IMG/VR virus record: IMGVR_UViG_3300033388_006958
Coordinates: 1-26,110 of that record
Length of the DNA: 26,110 nt
Direction: 5' to 3' (one strand)
Source: a virus
Shown: piece after piece, positions 1-8,046 of the stretch
Layout: the number at the start of each line of letters is the position of its first letter
How positions within the stretch are numbered: the stretch's first letter is position 1
The notes under the pieces: generated by a model
The model's input: the letters and a program-made list of their open reading frames with translations, nothing else
The model's database searches: none
What the model was told of the DNA's origin: nothing
Made by a program: the position numbers and the translations under genes

Positions 1-20
1 GTACTGGGATAGATCCATAT

Positions 21-98
21 AAAAAAAGACCCCTCCCCTATACCCTATAAACAAAGACGACTAAAAGCCTTTATCCATAAGAAACAGGAGAGGGGTCT
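21..98 (-). terminator. Rho-independent terminator of the RHH/PLD/TerS-like operon
   Basis: Inverted repeat of 13 bp with one mismatch (27-39 against 86-98). Read on the minus strand, the GC-rich 3' arm AGGGGAGGGGTCT runs straight into seven T residues (21-27), the classic intrinsic terminator layout. The loop is long (46 nt). It lies 23 bases after the stop of the last minus-strand gene, so it should end that operon. No gene is seen in positions 1-121. Confidence 0.7.
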
Positions 99-121
99 GA
101 TCGATACATCTAAAATATTAA

Positions 122-379
122 TTAAAACTTTTTATTCTTTGTCAGGAGATCTGCCATAAGCTTTGAGGCGTCTGACTCAATTTTTATTGCTGGGTGCTGT
201 ATGATAGAACCCTTCATATCCCTGACGACAATCCCCTCTTCATCAATCCTTCTTTTAGCCTCATTAATTCGTTCCATCTGTATTGCAATCACGTCTATAA
301 TAGACAGAGGAGTATTGTCTCTCACTTGCCCTTCGATAAATTTAATGTTCTCCGATTTCATATGTAAATTTTGGCTCAT
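122..379 (-). CDS. P27-type small terminase subunit-like protein (short)
   Basis: 85 residues. The second half (about 48-80) has the pattern I associate with the C-terminal part of P27-family phage small terminases: a Glu-Glu-Gly-Ile-Val-Val turn, a hydrophilic hairpin, then Gln-His-Pro-Ala, Ile-Glu and Asp-Ala before a hydrophobic helix. If so, it would recognise phage DNA for packaging with the large subunit. It is shorter than usual P27 proteins, and the N-terminal DNA-binding part is small or missing. The ATG at 379 is preceded at good spacing by AAGGAG and overlaps the upstream PLD-like gene by 38 bases, so the two should be co-translated. No large terminase follows; a terminator does. 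Family assignment is by eye. Confidence 0.5.
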   Translation of the reverse strand: MSQNLHMKSENIKFIEGQVRDNTPLSIIDVIAIQMERINEAKRRIDEEGIVVRDMKGSIIQHPAIKIESDASKLMADLLTKNKKF

Positions 380-1016
380 TCAAATTACTCCTTTTTATAT
401 AGTCGCCTTTAACTAATTTAAACATATCGATAGCTTTAACATTTTCTAATGTTGGGGCTTCTGCCCTTAGTTCTTCGGGTTTTACTTCTTTAAAAATATC
501 ATCCACAATTGTATCAAAGAAATCGGCAAATTCTTTGTTGTCTGAAACCTCCATATTTTCTATGCGAGGATTTGTATTTAAGTTCATTGATGTCCTGACT
601 ACAATATCCCATTTATTATTTCTTATAGTCATAAATTTAGCATGGGTATTAATTGCTCTTATGCTCTTATGTCCGAAAAGGGCAATCATATGAGCGTGGT
701 ACTTTGGCTGTCGTGATTGGAACGATCGATCAACGATCATTCTAAAAGAAAGAATTTCTGCCGTCTCAAGTAGTTCAGCCGATTGTGTAAGGTCACCATG
801 TGCCGCAGTCCAAGTGCTAATAGCAATATGTGCCGGGCCAGTTTGATCAAGGATTGCCATCAATCCATCTATTAAAGAAAATTGTCCATAAGTAAGAATA
901 AATGTATCCGTATTTTTTTTTATTATTCCTATTGCTTGAGCTGCCGTGCCTCGTTTACTAACTCTAATCGTTTTATTTTCATTTGCTTTTTTAAAAACTT
1001 TTGGCTGTATTTTCAC
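342..1016 (-). CDS. Phospholipase D-like domain protein with a single HxK motif
   Basis: 224 residues. One PLD-type catalytic motif is visible: His125-Ala-Lys127 (in INTHAKFMTI), followed by SMNLN (143-147) and an N-P-R-x-E stretch (149-153), as in HKD-family phosphodiesterases. With only one motif it would need to dimerise to form an active site, as the bacterial Nuc-type nucleases do. Substrate (DNA, lipid or other) cannot be read from sequence. The start is GTG at 1016, overlapping the upstream RHH gene's stop as GTGA, with GGGGGAG before it. PLD-like genes of this kind are often annotated next to phage packaging genes, which fits the small-terminase-like gene downstream; a defence or anti-host nuclease is the alternative. 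Confidence 0.7.
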   Translation of the reverse strand: MKIQPKVFKKANENKTIRVSKRGTAAQAIGIIKKNTDTFILTYGQFSLIDGLMAILDQTGPAHIAISTWTAAHGDLTQSAELLETAEILSFRMIVDRSFQSRQPKYHAHMIALFGHKSIRAINTHAKFMTIRNNKWDIVVRTSMNLNTNPRIENMEVSDNKEFADFFDTIVDDIFKEVKPEELRAEAPTLENVKAIDMFKLVKGDYIKRSNLNEPKFTYEIGEH

Positions 1017-1225
1017 TTTGTTTCTCCCCCTTTATGAACATCTATTTTTATTTTATAATATTTAATCACAGCCTCTTCAATCGCTTTCCCTTGATTTGTA
1101 TGTCTTTTTAACCACTTAATTAACCACCTGGGCAAGCGGATGGTGATTCGTTCTCTTTTTATATGCTCAAGAGCAGGCTTTCGGCCTGCCCCTTTTCGCG
1201 CACCACCTCGATTACTTATTCCCAT
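1013..1225 (-). CDS. Small ribbon-helix-helix-like DNA-binding protein
   Basis: 70 residues, very basic. The N-terminus carries the flexible GGARKGAGRKP stretch common on small phage and plasmid DNA-binding proteins. Residues 26-32 (RITIRLP) look like the beta strand of a CopG/Arc-type ribbon-helix-helix fold, followed by two helices (about 33-41 and 46-58). It probably binds DNA as a dimer; the inverted repeat at 1703-1730 over its own operon's promoter is an obvious candidate target, but that is inference. The ATG at 1225 overlaps the preceding gene's end by 10 bases with no clear ribosome binding site, so translation is probably coupled. Confidence 0.6.
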   Translation of the reverse strand: MGISNRGGARKGAGRKPALEHIKRERITIRLPRWLIKWLKRHTNQGKAIEEAVIKYYKIKIDVHKGGETK

Positions 1226-1422
1226 GAATAATTATTTAATTTAGGTTCAGACGGTTCTATATAAATTTTAGCATCCATAAAACCAGTAAAAAAACCTTTT
1301 TTGTTATATTCTTTTGTCTTCTCAATATACCAATCAATTTCGTCCATATTTATTTTATCAATTTCTTCATCGGATAATGTATAATTTTCACAATCATCTT
1401 CACTTCCATATATTTTATTCAT
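1216..1422 (-). CDS. Small acidic protein of unknown function
   Basis: 68 residues from the ATG at 1422, chosen because AGGAGA sits seven bases upstream; an in-frame ATG at 1449 would overlap the upstream gene and lacks a site. The protein is rich in Asp, Glu, Asn and Tyr with predicted helical character around residues 18-40 (SDEEIDKINMDEIDWY). No family recognised. It is the second gene of the small operon and overlaps the RHH-like gene by 10 bases. Confidence 0.6.
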   Translation of the reverse strand: MNKIYGSEDDCENYTLSDEEIDKINMDEIDWYIEKTKEYNKKGFFTGFMDAKIYIEPSEPKLNNYSWE

Positions 1423-1432
1423 TTCATCTCTC

Positions 1433-1657
1433 CTAATATGTTGTACCATTACATGTCATTGCATTTATTACAGAATCATGATGTTTTTTATAATCAAATT
1501 TTTTATTTGGTTTATTAATTTTCTTTTCATAACTTCTTGGCTCTGCTTTTTCATATTTTTCACATATACGTTCTTCATTGGCAAACATTTCATGTATTTT
1601 TTTTATTCTTTCTTCTTTTTCTTTTTCTGTTTCTTTTATTTCTATATTTAACATCAT
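1433..1657 (-). CDS. Small charged helical protein of unknown function
   Basis: 74 residues, starting at one of two consecutive ATG codons (1657 or 1654) after GGGAGAG. Residues 5-42 are almost entirely Glu, Lys, Ile and Arg and look like one long amphipathic helix or short coiled coil; the C-terminus is Lys/His rich. No family recognised. It is the first gene after the consensus promoter at 1710-1738 and so opens the small operon that ends at the terminator near position 21. Confidence 0.6.
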   Translation of the reverse strand: MMLNIEIKETEKEKEERIKKIHEMFANEERICEKYEKAEPRSYEKKINKPNKKFDYKKHHDSVINAMTCNGTTY

Positions 1658-1702
1658 TTTCTCTCTCCCTCTTTTTAAAAAGTTTTTGTTTCCCTCACCA
1701 TC

Positions 1703-1730
1703 TATCTATAGTATACCACCACTATAGATA
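1703..1730. promoter_or_regulatory. Putative operator overlapping the promoter
   Basis: Perfect inverted repeat TATCTATAGT (1703-1712) and ACTATAGATA (1721-1730) separated by eight bases. It covers the -10 box and most of the spacer, the position where a dimeric repressor would block RNA polymerase. It is not followed by a T-run, so a terminator reading is less likely. Confidence 0.6.
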
Positions 1731-1738
1731 CTTGTCAA
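1710..1738 (-). promoter_or_regulatory. Consensus sigma70 promoter of the small accessory operon
   Basis: On the minus strand: -35 TTGACA (1733-1738), exactly 17 bases, then -10 TATACT (1710-1715). It points into the five-gene operon starting at 1657. A 10-bp inverted repeat overlaps its -10 box and spacer. Confidence 0.75.
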
Positions 1739-1786
1739 GACAAAAATCAATAAAAAGTGAGATTTTTTTATATTTTTTAAAATAAA

Positions 1787-2149
1787 TTATAATTTATTTG
1801 AGTGATGTGTCTTGTTATGACATTTGATACAGACGGGCGCCAGGTTTTCCTCATCGTATTTAGCGCCTGCAGGCAGAGGTATTTTATGATGTGGGATTAT
1901 AGCAGGGGCGATATGGCAATGAGAGCAAATAGGGTTTTTACGCAAGTAATAACGACGAAATTTATCCCATTTGCTATCATAACCGCGTTGGCGGGATGTT
2001 TTGCGCATTGAATCATAGTCGCGTTTAGCTTCGATTGAATTATGGTGCCCGGGATTGATGTGATGTTTTTTTGAATGGGATTCACAATAGCCACGCTTGA
2101 CTAGTTTGCTACATCCTTGCTCTTTACAGGGACGAAGTGGTCTTAGCAT
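1787..2149 (-). CDS. HNH endonuclease (phage packaging-associated type)
   Basis: 120 residues. Two CxxC zinc pairs (Cys75/Cys78 and Cys107/Cys110) flank the HNH core: His87-His88, Asn102 and C-H-N-K-T-H-H at 110-116. The N-terminus has a further Cys/His-rich stretch (Cys8, Cys13, Cys22, His25), also typical of short phage HNH proteins. Such enzymes (for example HK97 gp74) nick DNA and stimulate terminase during packaging. It starts six bases after the stop of the upstream tail gene without a clear ribosome binding site, so it is probably read as the last gene of the tail operon. A perfect 20-bp AT palindrome (1780-1799) overlaps its 3' end. Confidence 0.85.
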   Translation of the reverse strand: MLRPLRPCKEQGCSKLVKRGYCESHSKKHHINPGHHNSIEAKRDYDSMRKTSRQRGYDSKWDKFRRYYLRKNPICSHCHIAPAIIPHHKIPLPAGAKYDEENLAPVCIKCHNKTHHSNKL

Positions 2150-2155
2150 GGTATA

Positions 2156-3181
2156 TCAATTTGAAGTCCTGATGGTTATTCCAAAACTATTTTCCACTAA
2201 AATAGTTGTTAAGCGTGCAGTAAAGATCGCAGGAGTATCTACTGTGGTATCAATTATGATGAAATGGAAGATATAACCGGCGCTTGAGCCTGTCTGTGCA
2301 TCTATAACAGCAGTGCTTGTGCCTGCCGTTGAGCTAATAGATCCGGCCCCAGACAATACTTCAAGTTCCATAGCCCATCCTGCAGAAGAACCTTCCAGCA
2401 CAGGATTTTGATATTGATCTCTGACTTCGGCTGTAATCGAAGCAGTTGAGACTGCAGATGATAAATCCGTATTATTTGCCGATATATCGATAACATGAGG
2501 GACAGCCTTTGACCATACTCTGTCTATATCATTATCATTAATCGCTGTTTGGCCATAATGAATGAGTATTCTGGCAAGCTCAAAATGAGCTTCCGGAAGA
2601 TCCGGTATAGTTGCTGCAGTTGCCGAAGATCTGAATGTGGTGCCTGTGATAAGATCAATAGCTGCGTCAGTGCCTACCGCTATTAAATCATAACGACAAT
2701 TATTCACCGAAGCAGGCGCGGCGGTAATAGTGGTATTTACACTCGTAACCGATACAGTATCACCTCCTATACGTACAACACCACTATCAATATCAACACT
2801 CATTTCAGATACTAAAGATACCTCGCTCACAACACATCCGGACAAAACTCTATTTGTTAGTGTTGACGGATTTGCATATGGAGTATTTTCCCCTATTTTT
2901 TGCGCCGGGATAATATGCCCAGGCCCTATTATTTCCAGTGTGTTTCTAAATCCATTTCTATGAGACATTTGAACGGGGCATCCTAATTGCACCCAATTGG
3001 GAATCACCATCCAGGACGGTGGAAAATCAACCTGAATTATATCGGTTGAGCCAAGGACTTTCACCCCGCAATTATACGCTGTTGAGTTTATGGACCATAT
3101 AATGCCATTATGGAGCTCTAAAGATTGCTCTGCCACAGATTTTATATCTTTATTTATAAACTGCCGATTATATGTTTTCAT
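2156..3181 (-). CDS. Tail-tip protein with C-terminal bacterial Ig-like domain
   Basis: 341 residues from the ATG at 3181, which overlaps the upstream hub gene's stop as ATGA; a TTG at 3190 is possible but weaker. The N-terminal two thirds are beta-rich with a phage-specific look. Residues from about 245 onward (ITAEVRDQYQNPV, a Gly/Ser-rich middle, then FTARL) resemble an invasin/intimin-type Big_1 Ig-like domain, often found on phage tail tips and fibres. Position directly after the tail hub suggests a tip or receptor-contact role. Function is inferred from place and fold pattern only. Confidence 0.6.
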   Translation of the reverse strand: MKTYNRQFINKDIKSVAEQSLELHNGIIWSINSTAYNCGVKVLGSTDIIQVDFPPSWMVIPNWVQLGCPVQMSHRNGFRNTLEIIGPGHIIPAQKIGENTPYANPSTLTNRVLSGCVVSEVSLVSEMSVDIDSGVVRIGGDTVSVTSVNTTITAAPASVNNCRYDLIAVGTDAAIDLITGTTFRSSATAATIPDLPEAHFELARILIHYGQTAINDNDIDRVWSKAVPHVIDISANNTDLSSAVSTASITAEVRDQYQNPVLEGSSAGWAMELEVLSGAGSISSTAGTSTAVIDAQTGSSAGYIFHFIIIDTTVDTPAIFTARLTTILVENSFGITIRTSN

Positions 3182-6100
3182 ATTTGCCAACCTTCTATGG
3201 TGTCAAACATTCCGCCTGCCGCATCTGATTTGCTCGGAATTCTTATTCTGCGGGTTATATTTGTAATATATAATTTCACGTTAGCTTGGCTTATAGGATG
3301 AAGAACACTTATAGTATCGCCCTCTTCATCTTGAAGATGACCTATTTTATTAATGGTTACACGGGATCTTTGTAGCCGTGTTATCAGCATTTCATGTTCG
3401 GCGACAAAGGTGCATTGAGCATCCGTATATGCAAGAGGTTCGGCAATTGTGCGCTTTATGACACGGCCCATTTTCGTTTGGAAGACTGTGTCATCGGCAA
3501 TACCCTCAACTGAAGCTTTTACATACCCTATCGGCTGCGCTATTATGGTAGCCTGCCAGTTTGTAACTGATCCTAAAATTCTAAATATTTCTAAAAGGGC
3601 CACAGCCTTTACGAAATTGCCTACTATCGGCAGTGTCCCTAACGACAAAGAGCCCGTAATTGCAAGGGCTAATTCAGTAATCAAGAGCGGAGCATCTAAT
3701 TTTAAGGTTCCGAACGTATTGCTTGCATCCGCAGTCCAAGTCCATTTCAGCTTGTCTTTAAATAAAAAATTGCCTTTCAGATTTTTAACATCGGGGTATG
3801 GAGATAAACATTGCAGGGAATAATCATCGGCATAAGGGATTTTAATTTCTTCATTGCCCTGCCACCACCCAATAGTCCCATGTGATATTTGGATTTCTTT
3901 CTCCGGATATATGATTTGACTAAACAACCGCTCCTCTGACTGCACTATAATCCTGTTGACATAATCTGAATAATCATTATCCGGGGTAAACTCTAAAATA
4001 TCCGTTAGATTTGTATACGCATGATCCGTGCCGGCCTCGTCCGTTATTTTCTTAACATCAAATGAGTTATCAACATCGCAGCGCAAAAAATAGCCGAATC
4101 TATCACATATAGACCCTACGATGTCTAATATTTTTGCATTAGTCCAGGCGCTATACAGAGGTGTTCGATCATCGATTTCCGAGATTGAAATATTACTATG
4201 ATCTATTGCGCCTTTTTGATTTAAGATTGCAGTAATAATAGTCTCCGGAAAGGCGCCGGTATATTGCTGCGTCGTGATAAGCTCCATATCTGCTAATGGA
4301 CTGCTTGAATCTGCGCAAATAACTTGAATTAACGGCATAACGCCTTTTTTATATGAAAGGCTCCTATTCTTGACGTGAAAGGTTCCTTGGTTTTGCCAAT
4401 ATTCAGAGGAAGATACATTTTCTCCAAGCCTGCAGGTGAGGATTGATCCCTTCTTTATATATATTTTTAGCATTGCAAATACATTGCTCTCATCGAAATA
4501 ATGAGCGGAGACAAGAGTAAACGACAATCTTGCCGATTTATTATCTATTGTACGCTCAATTATGATGTCTTTATCAGTTGAGAGATAGGGGCTTAAATCA
4601 AAGGTTGTAACCTCTTTATCCCATTTTAAGGATAAGGACGTTTCCCAAAAGGCATAAAAATCATTAGTTGTAGGCTCTAAACATATAACAGTGTCGGAAT
4701 TATCCACGCCTTCTATAAATTTAGGAGCCGCGCCGTTGAAATCGCCTTGTGTATCATATCGCGTCACTTGACCGGAATAGTCATCGTTAAAATAGGGCGC
4801 AAAAAAAATGTACCTCGATCCGGTAAAAACAGCGCCACGGAACCCTTTTGAGTCGGCATGGACATCCGTGGTATCATACACAGCCCACGATCTGGCAGAA
4901 GTGAAAGCCCCGTGTGTATCATAGCGCGTCACTTGTCCAAAAGTCGCGCCATTATTTTGCGGCACAAAAAAAATGAAACGCGAGCCGTCATAAACAGCAG
5001 AGGAAAACCCTTTTGAATTGGCATGGACATCCGTGGTGTCATACACAGCCCAGGAAGCGGCATTATCAAAAGCCCCGTGTGTATCATAGCGCGTCACTTG
5101 CCCAAAATACGCGCCATTTTCAAATGGCACAAAAAAAATGTAACGACCATCAAAAACAGCAGAGGAAAACCCTTTTGAGTCGGCAAAATCTCCCCCCGGA
5201 CCCGTGGTGTCATACACAGCCCAGGAATCGGCATTATCAAACGCCCCCTTTGTATCATAGCGCGTGACTTGCCCGAAATACGCGCCATTGTCAAAAGGCA
5301 CAAAAAAAATGTAGCGCGAGCCGTCATAAACGGCAGAGGAAAACCCTTTTGAATTGGCAAAATCTCCCCCCGGACCTGTCGTATCATACACTGCCCACGA
5401 CCCGGCTGCATCGAAAGCCCCTTGCGTATCATAGCGCGTCACTTGCCCAAACGGTGCGCCGTTATCATTAGGCACAAAAAAAATGTAACGACCATCAAAA
5501 ACAGCAGAGGAAAACCCTTTTGAATCTGCAAAATCTCCCCCTGGCCCTGTCGTATCATAAATGGCCCACGACCCGGCTGCATCGAAAGCCCCTTGCGTAT
5601 CATAGCGCGTCACTTGCCCAAACGGTGCGCCGTTATCATTAGGCACAAAAAAAATGTAACGCGAGCCGTCAAAAACGGCGTTGGAAAACCCTTTTGAATC
5701 TGCAAAATCTCCCCCTGGCCCTGTCGTATCATAAATGGCCCACGACCCGGCTGCATCGAAAGCCCCCTGCGTATCATAGCGCGTCACCTGTCCAAATGGT
5801 GCGCCATTATCATTAGGCACAAAGAAAATATAGCGCGATCCGTCAAAAACAGCGTTGGAAAACCCTTTTGAGTCGGCAAAATCTCCCCCCGGACCAGTGG
5901 TGTCATACACCGAATAAGACGGTAATCCGAAACTAAGCGCCCAAGCGGCGCCTCCCCAATTATTTATTTTGTAGAGAGAGGTTGCTTGCTTAGACCACTT
6001 ATAATCACTTTGTGTATCATACCGCGTTACTTGTCCAAAAGGCGCGGGGGCATTACTGGGAACAAAGAAAATATTGCGCGAGCCATCATAGACAGCGCCC

Positions 6101-8046
6101 GCAAACCCTTTTGAGTCGGCATTTACATCCGTGGTGTCATACACAGCCCAGGATGCGGCTTCAGTGAACGCCCCGCGTGTATCATACCGCGTCATCTGCC
6201 CAGAAAATGAGCCATTATTATAAGCCACAAAGAAAATATAATGCGAGCCATCATAAACACCGCCCCAAAAGCCTTTTGAATTTGCGAAAGCTCCCCCAGG
6301 CCCTGTGGTATCATAAACTGCCCATGATGCTGCATTAGTGAAATCTCCGTGTGTATCATACCGCGTCACTTGGCCATTGTGATTTGGCACAAAGAAAATA
6401 TAGCGCGAGCCGTCAAAAACACCGCCGCGAAAGCCTAGTGAATTGGCGTTTACCTCTGTCGTATCGTAGACAGCCCATGATGCGGCTTCAGTGAACGCCC
6501 CTTGTGTATCATACCGCGTCACTTGGCCAAACACTGCGCCATTATTATTTGGCACAAAGAAAATATAGCGCGAGCCGTCAAAAACAGCGTTCCAAAAGCC
6601 TTTTGAATTGGCATGTACCTCTGTCGTATCGTAGACAGCCCATGATGCGGCCTCAGTGAACACCCCTTGTGTATCATAGCGCGTTACTTGCCCAAACGCT
6701 GCGCCATTATTATTTGGCACAAAGAAAATATAGCGCGAGCCGTCAAAAATAGCGCCGCGAAAGCCTTTTGAATTGGCAAAAGCTCCACCAGGCCCTGTGG
6801 TATCATAGACTGCCCATGATGCTGCATTAGTGAAATCTCCGTCCATATCATAGCGAGTTACTTGACCGAAATAGGCACCATTAAAATTTGGCACAAAGAA
6901 AATATAGTGCGAGTCGGCAAAAACAGCGCCCCAAAAGCCTTTTGAATCGGCGTAATCGCCTCCTGGAGAGGTTGTGTCATAGACTGCCCATGATGCTGCA
7001 TTAGTAAAATCTCCGTCCATATCATAGCGAGTTACTTGACCGGAAGGAGCTCCGTCGTCATATGGCACAAAGAAAATATGGTGTGAGCCGTCAAAAACAG
7101 CGCCCTTAAAACCTTTCGAATCGGCAAAATCTCCACCAGGCCCCGTCGTATCGTAAACGTCAAAAGAGTCTATTGGAATCTCTACCTCATTATAAACAAT
7201 ATGCATCTCTGTCGTAGCCTGCTGTGCCGCTATCGGATGACGCGCATATCTACTTGTTGTCGCATATGTAGTAATCTCCACAGCGGATGCCCAATCAACG
7301 CCGTCATTGGCAGAAATAGAATAATAGCAGTTGGTTATATCCGTTGCATCGGTGTAGTCAAAAAGAATAAAAACATCATCAGTATCTATCTGACAAAGAG
7401 ATACATTATATTTTTCTTCGGTAGATATTCCTGCCGGTTCGATAACCGCCTCTGCAGACCAGGAAGAAAAATCATCACAGGTGCGCTTATTAATATTCCA
7501 TTCCGGATTAGTGTCTTCCACTATATAAACGAGTAGATAATCACCCGATGCCATCAGAATACAAAAAGGGCTTCTTATCGTAGGATAGGAAGCGATGGCA
7601 TAAGTTTCTATTAACGCATTGCTTGAAACTACGCCGGTTATTGAGAGGATCGTTTGCCGTAAATAATAATCCGATCCGTCGTAGCAGGTAAAAACAAGAC
7701 CTATTGTTGCGTCGGCAAGCTCTACAATAGTACAATCTGTAATAGTCACCGCGCCACCGAGACCTAAATCCGTCGTATCGTCTAGGGTTACAGTTGTCTC
7801 AAAAATTTTCCTCTCTATATCAGAATATATATATTGCAATTTATCAGTGCCAAAGACAGAAATAGAGCATACCCGCCCGGTACTATGAGTTATAACGTTT
7901 GGATTAGTCTCATCCGTGGTTTCGGCGGTCAATAAATTACCCTCAAGGGGAATACTCTGCCCGCCGGCATTCTTTATCTCTGCAATAATTTTATGAGAAT
8001 CGCCATCCTGAGCCGTTTTAAGCGTTGCATTTAAGGTTATTGACAA
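3178..8046 (-). CDS. Giant tail hub protein with an inserted 14-repeat propeller array
   Basis: 1622 residues in three parts. Residues 1-293 are a beta-rich BNR/sialidase-like region. Residues 297-1107 are 14 tandem repeats of about 55 residues built on YDTT, DSKGF, FDGSRYIFFVP, NG and GQVTRYDT. Residues 1110-1622 look like a siphophage tail hub: a beta-rich region, a long helical/hydrophobic stretch near 1490, and a final domain ending in an EGW motif. The hub would cap the tail and contact the Ig-like protein encoded next; the repeats probably form one or two propellers displayed outward. The start is TTG at 8046, directly after the upstream gene's TAA and in the same frame, with GAGGT 11 bases upstream; no in-frame ATG occurs for over 100 codons. 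Confidence 0.75.
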   Translation of the reverse strand: MSITLNATLKTAQDGDSHKIIAEIKNAGGQSIPLEGNLLTAETTDETNPNVITHSTGRVCSISVFGTDKLQYIYSDIERKIFETTVTLDDTTDLGLGGAVTITDCTIVELADATIGLVFTCYDGSDYYLRQTILSITGVVSSNALIETYAIASYPTIRSPFCILMASGDYLLVYIVEDTNPEWNINKRTCDDFSSWSAEAVIEPAGISTEEKYNVSLCQIDTDDVFILFDYTDATDITNCYYSISANDGVDWASAVEITTYATTSRYARHPIAAQQATTEMHIVYNEVEIPIDSFDVYDTTGPGGDFADSKGFKGAVFDGSHHIFFVPYDDGAPSGQVTRYDMDGDFTNAASWAVYDTTSPGGDYADSKGFWGAVFADSHYIFFVPNFNGAYFGQVTRYDMDGDFTNAASWAVYDTTGPGGAFANSKGFRGAIFDGSRYIFFVPNNNGAAFGQVTRYDTQGVFTEAASWAVYDTTEVHANSKGFWNAVFDGSRYIFFVPNNNGAVFGQVTRYDTQGAFTEAASWAVYDTTEVNANSLGFRGGVFDGSRYIFFVPNHNGQVTRYDTHGDFTNAASWAVYDTTGPGGAFANSKGFWGGVYDGSHYIFFVAYNNGSFSGQMTRYDTRGAFTEAASWAVYDTTDVNADSKGFAGAVYDGSRNIFFVPSNAPAPFGQVTRYDTQSDYKWSKQATSLYKINNWGGAAWALSFGLPSYSVYDTTGPGGDFADSKGFSNAVFDGSRYIFFVPNDNGAPFGQVTRYDTQGAFDAAGSWAIYDTTGPGGDFADSKGFSNAVFDGSRYIFFVPNDNGAPFGQVTRYDTQGAFDAAGSWAIYDTTGPGGDFADSKGFSSAVFDGRYIFFVPNDNGAPFGQVTRYDTQGAFDAAGSWAVYDTTGPGGDFANSKGFSSAVYDGSRYIFFVPFDNGAYFGQVTRYDTKGAFDNADSWAVYDTTGPGGDFADSKGFSSAVFDGRYIFFVPFENGAYFGQVTRYDTHGAFDNAASWAVYDTTDVHANSKGFSSAVYDGSRFIFFVPQNNGATFGQVTRYDTHGAFTSARSWAVYDTTDVHADSKGFRGAVFTGSRYIFFAPYFNDDYSGQVTRYDTQGDFNGAAPKFIEGVDNSDTVICLEPTTNDFYAFWETSLSLKWDKEVTTFDLSPYLSTDKDIIIERTIDNKSARLSFTLVSAHYFDESNVFAMLKIYIKKGSILTCRLGENVSSSEYWQNQGTFHVKNRSLSYKKGVMPLIQVICADSSSPLADMELITTQQYTGAFPETIITAILNQKGAIDHSNISISEIDDRTPLYSAWTNAKILDIVGSICDRFGYFLRCDVDNSFDVKKITDEAGTDHAYTNLTDILEFTPDNDYSDYVNRIIVQSEERLFSQIIYPEKEIQISHGTIGWWQGNEEIKIPYADDYSLQCLSPYPDVKNLKGNFLFKDKLKWTWTADASNTFGTLKLDAPLLITELALAITGSLSLGTLPIVGNFVKAVALLEIFRILGSVTNWQATIIAQPIGYVKASVEGIADDTVFQTKMGRVIKRTIAEPLAYTDAQCTFVAEHEMLITRLQRSRVTINKIGHLQDEEGDTISVLHPISQANVKLYITNITRRIRIPSKSDAAGGMFDTIEGWQI
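4723..7158 (-). repeat. Array of 14 tandem coding repeats in the tail hub gene
   Basis: Fourteen units, usually 165-174 bases. Two length forms alternate: one with TTGPGGDFADSKGF and one three residues shorter with TTDVHADSKGF. Units 8, 9 and 10 (about 5400-5920) are nearly identical in DNA, so the expansion is recent. Unit 7 carries a roughly 20-residue unrelated insert (around 5930-6010). Units 9-14 have an eight-base T run in the IFFV codons, while units 1-8 have TATTTTCTTTG instead. Confidence 0.9.

Noticed and set aside
1537-1785. Plus-strand frame rich in Phe and Leu
   Set aside because: It is the antisense of the Lys/Glu-rich small gene and crosses the promoter; poly-Phe composition is a shadow.
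1780-1799. Perfect 20-bp AT palindrome read as a terminator or operator
   Set aside because: Only A and T, overlaps the end of the HNH gene and has no GC stem; it could arise by chance in this AT-rich stretch.
4790-5660. Phase variation by T8 tracts in the repeats
   Set aside because: A slip would remove the C-terminal hub domain, which should be essential for tail assembly, so on/off switching here is unlikely.
4723-7158. Regular repeats resembling a CRISPR array
   Set aside because: The period is about 165-174 bases, the units stay in frame and are coding; there are no short repeats with unique spacers.
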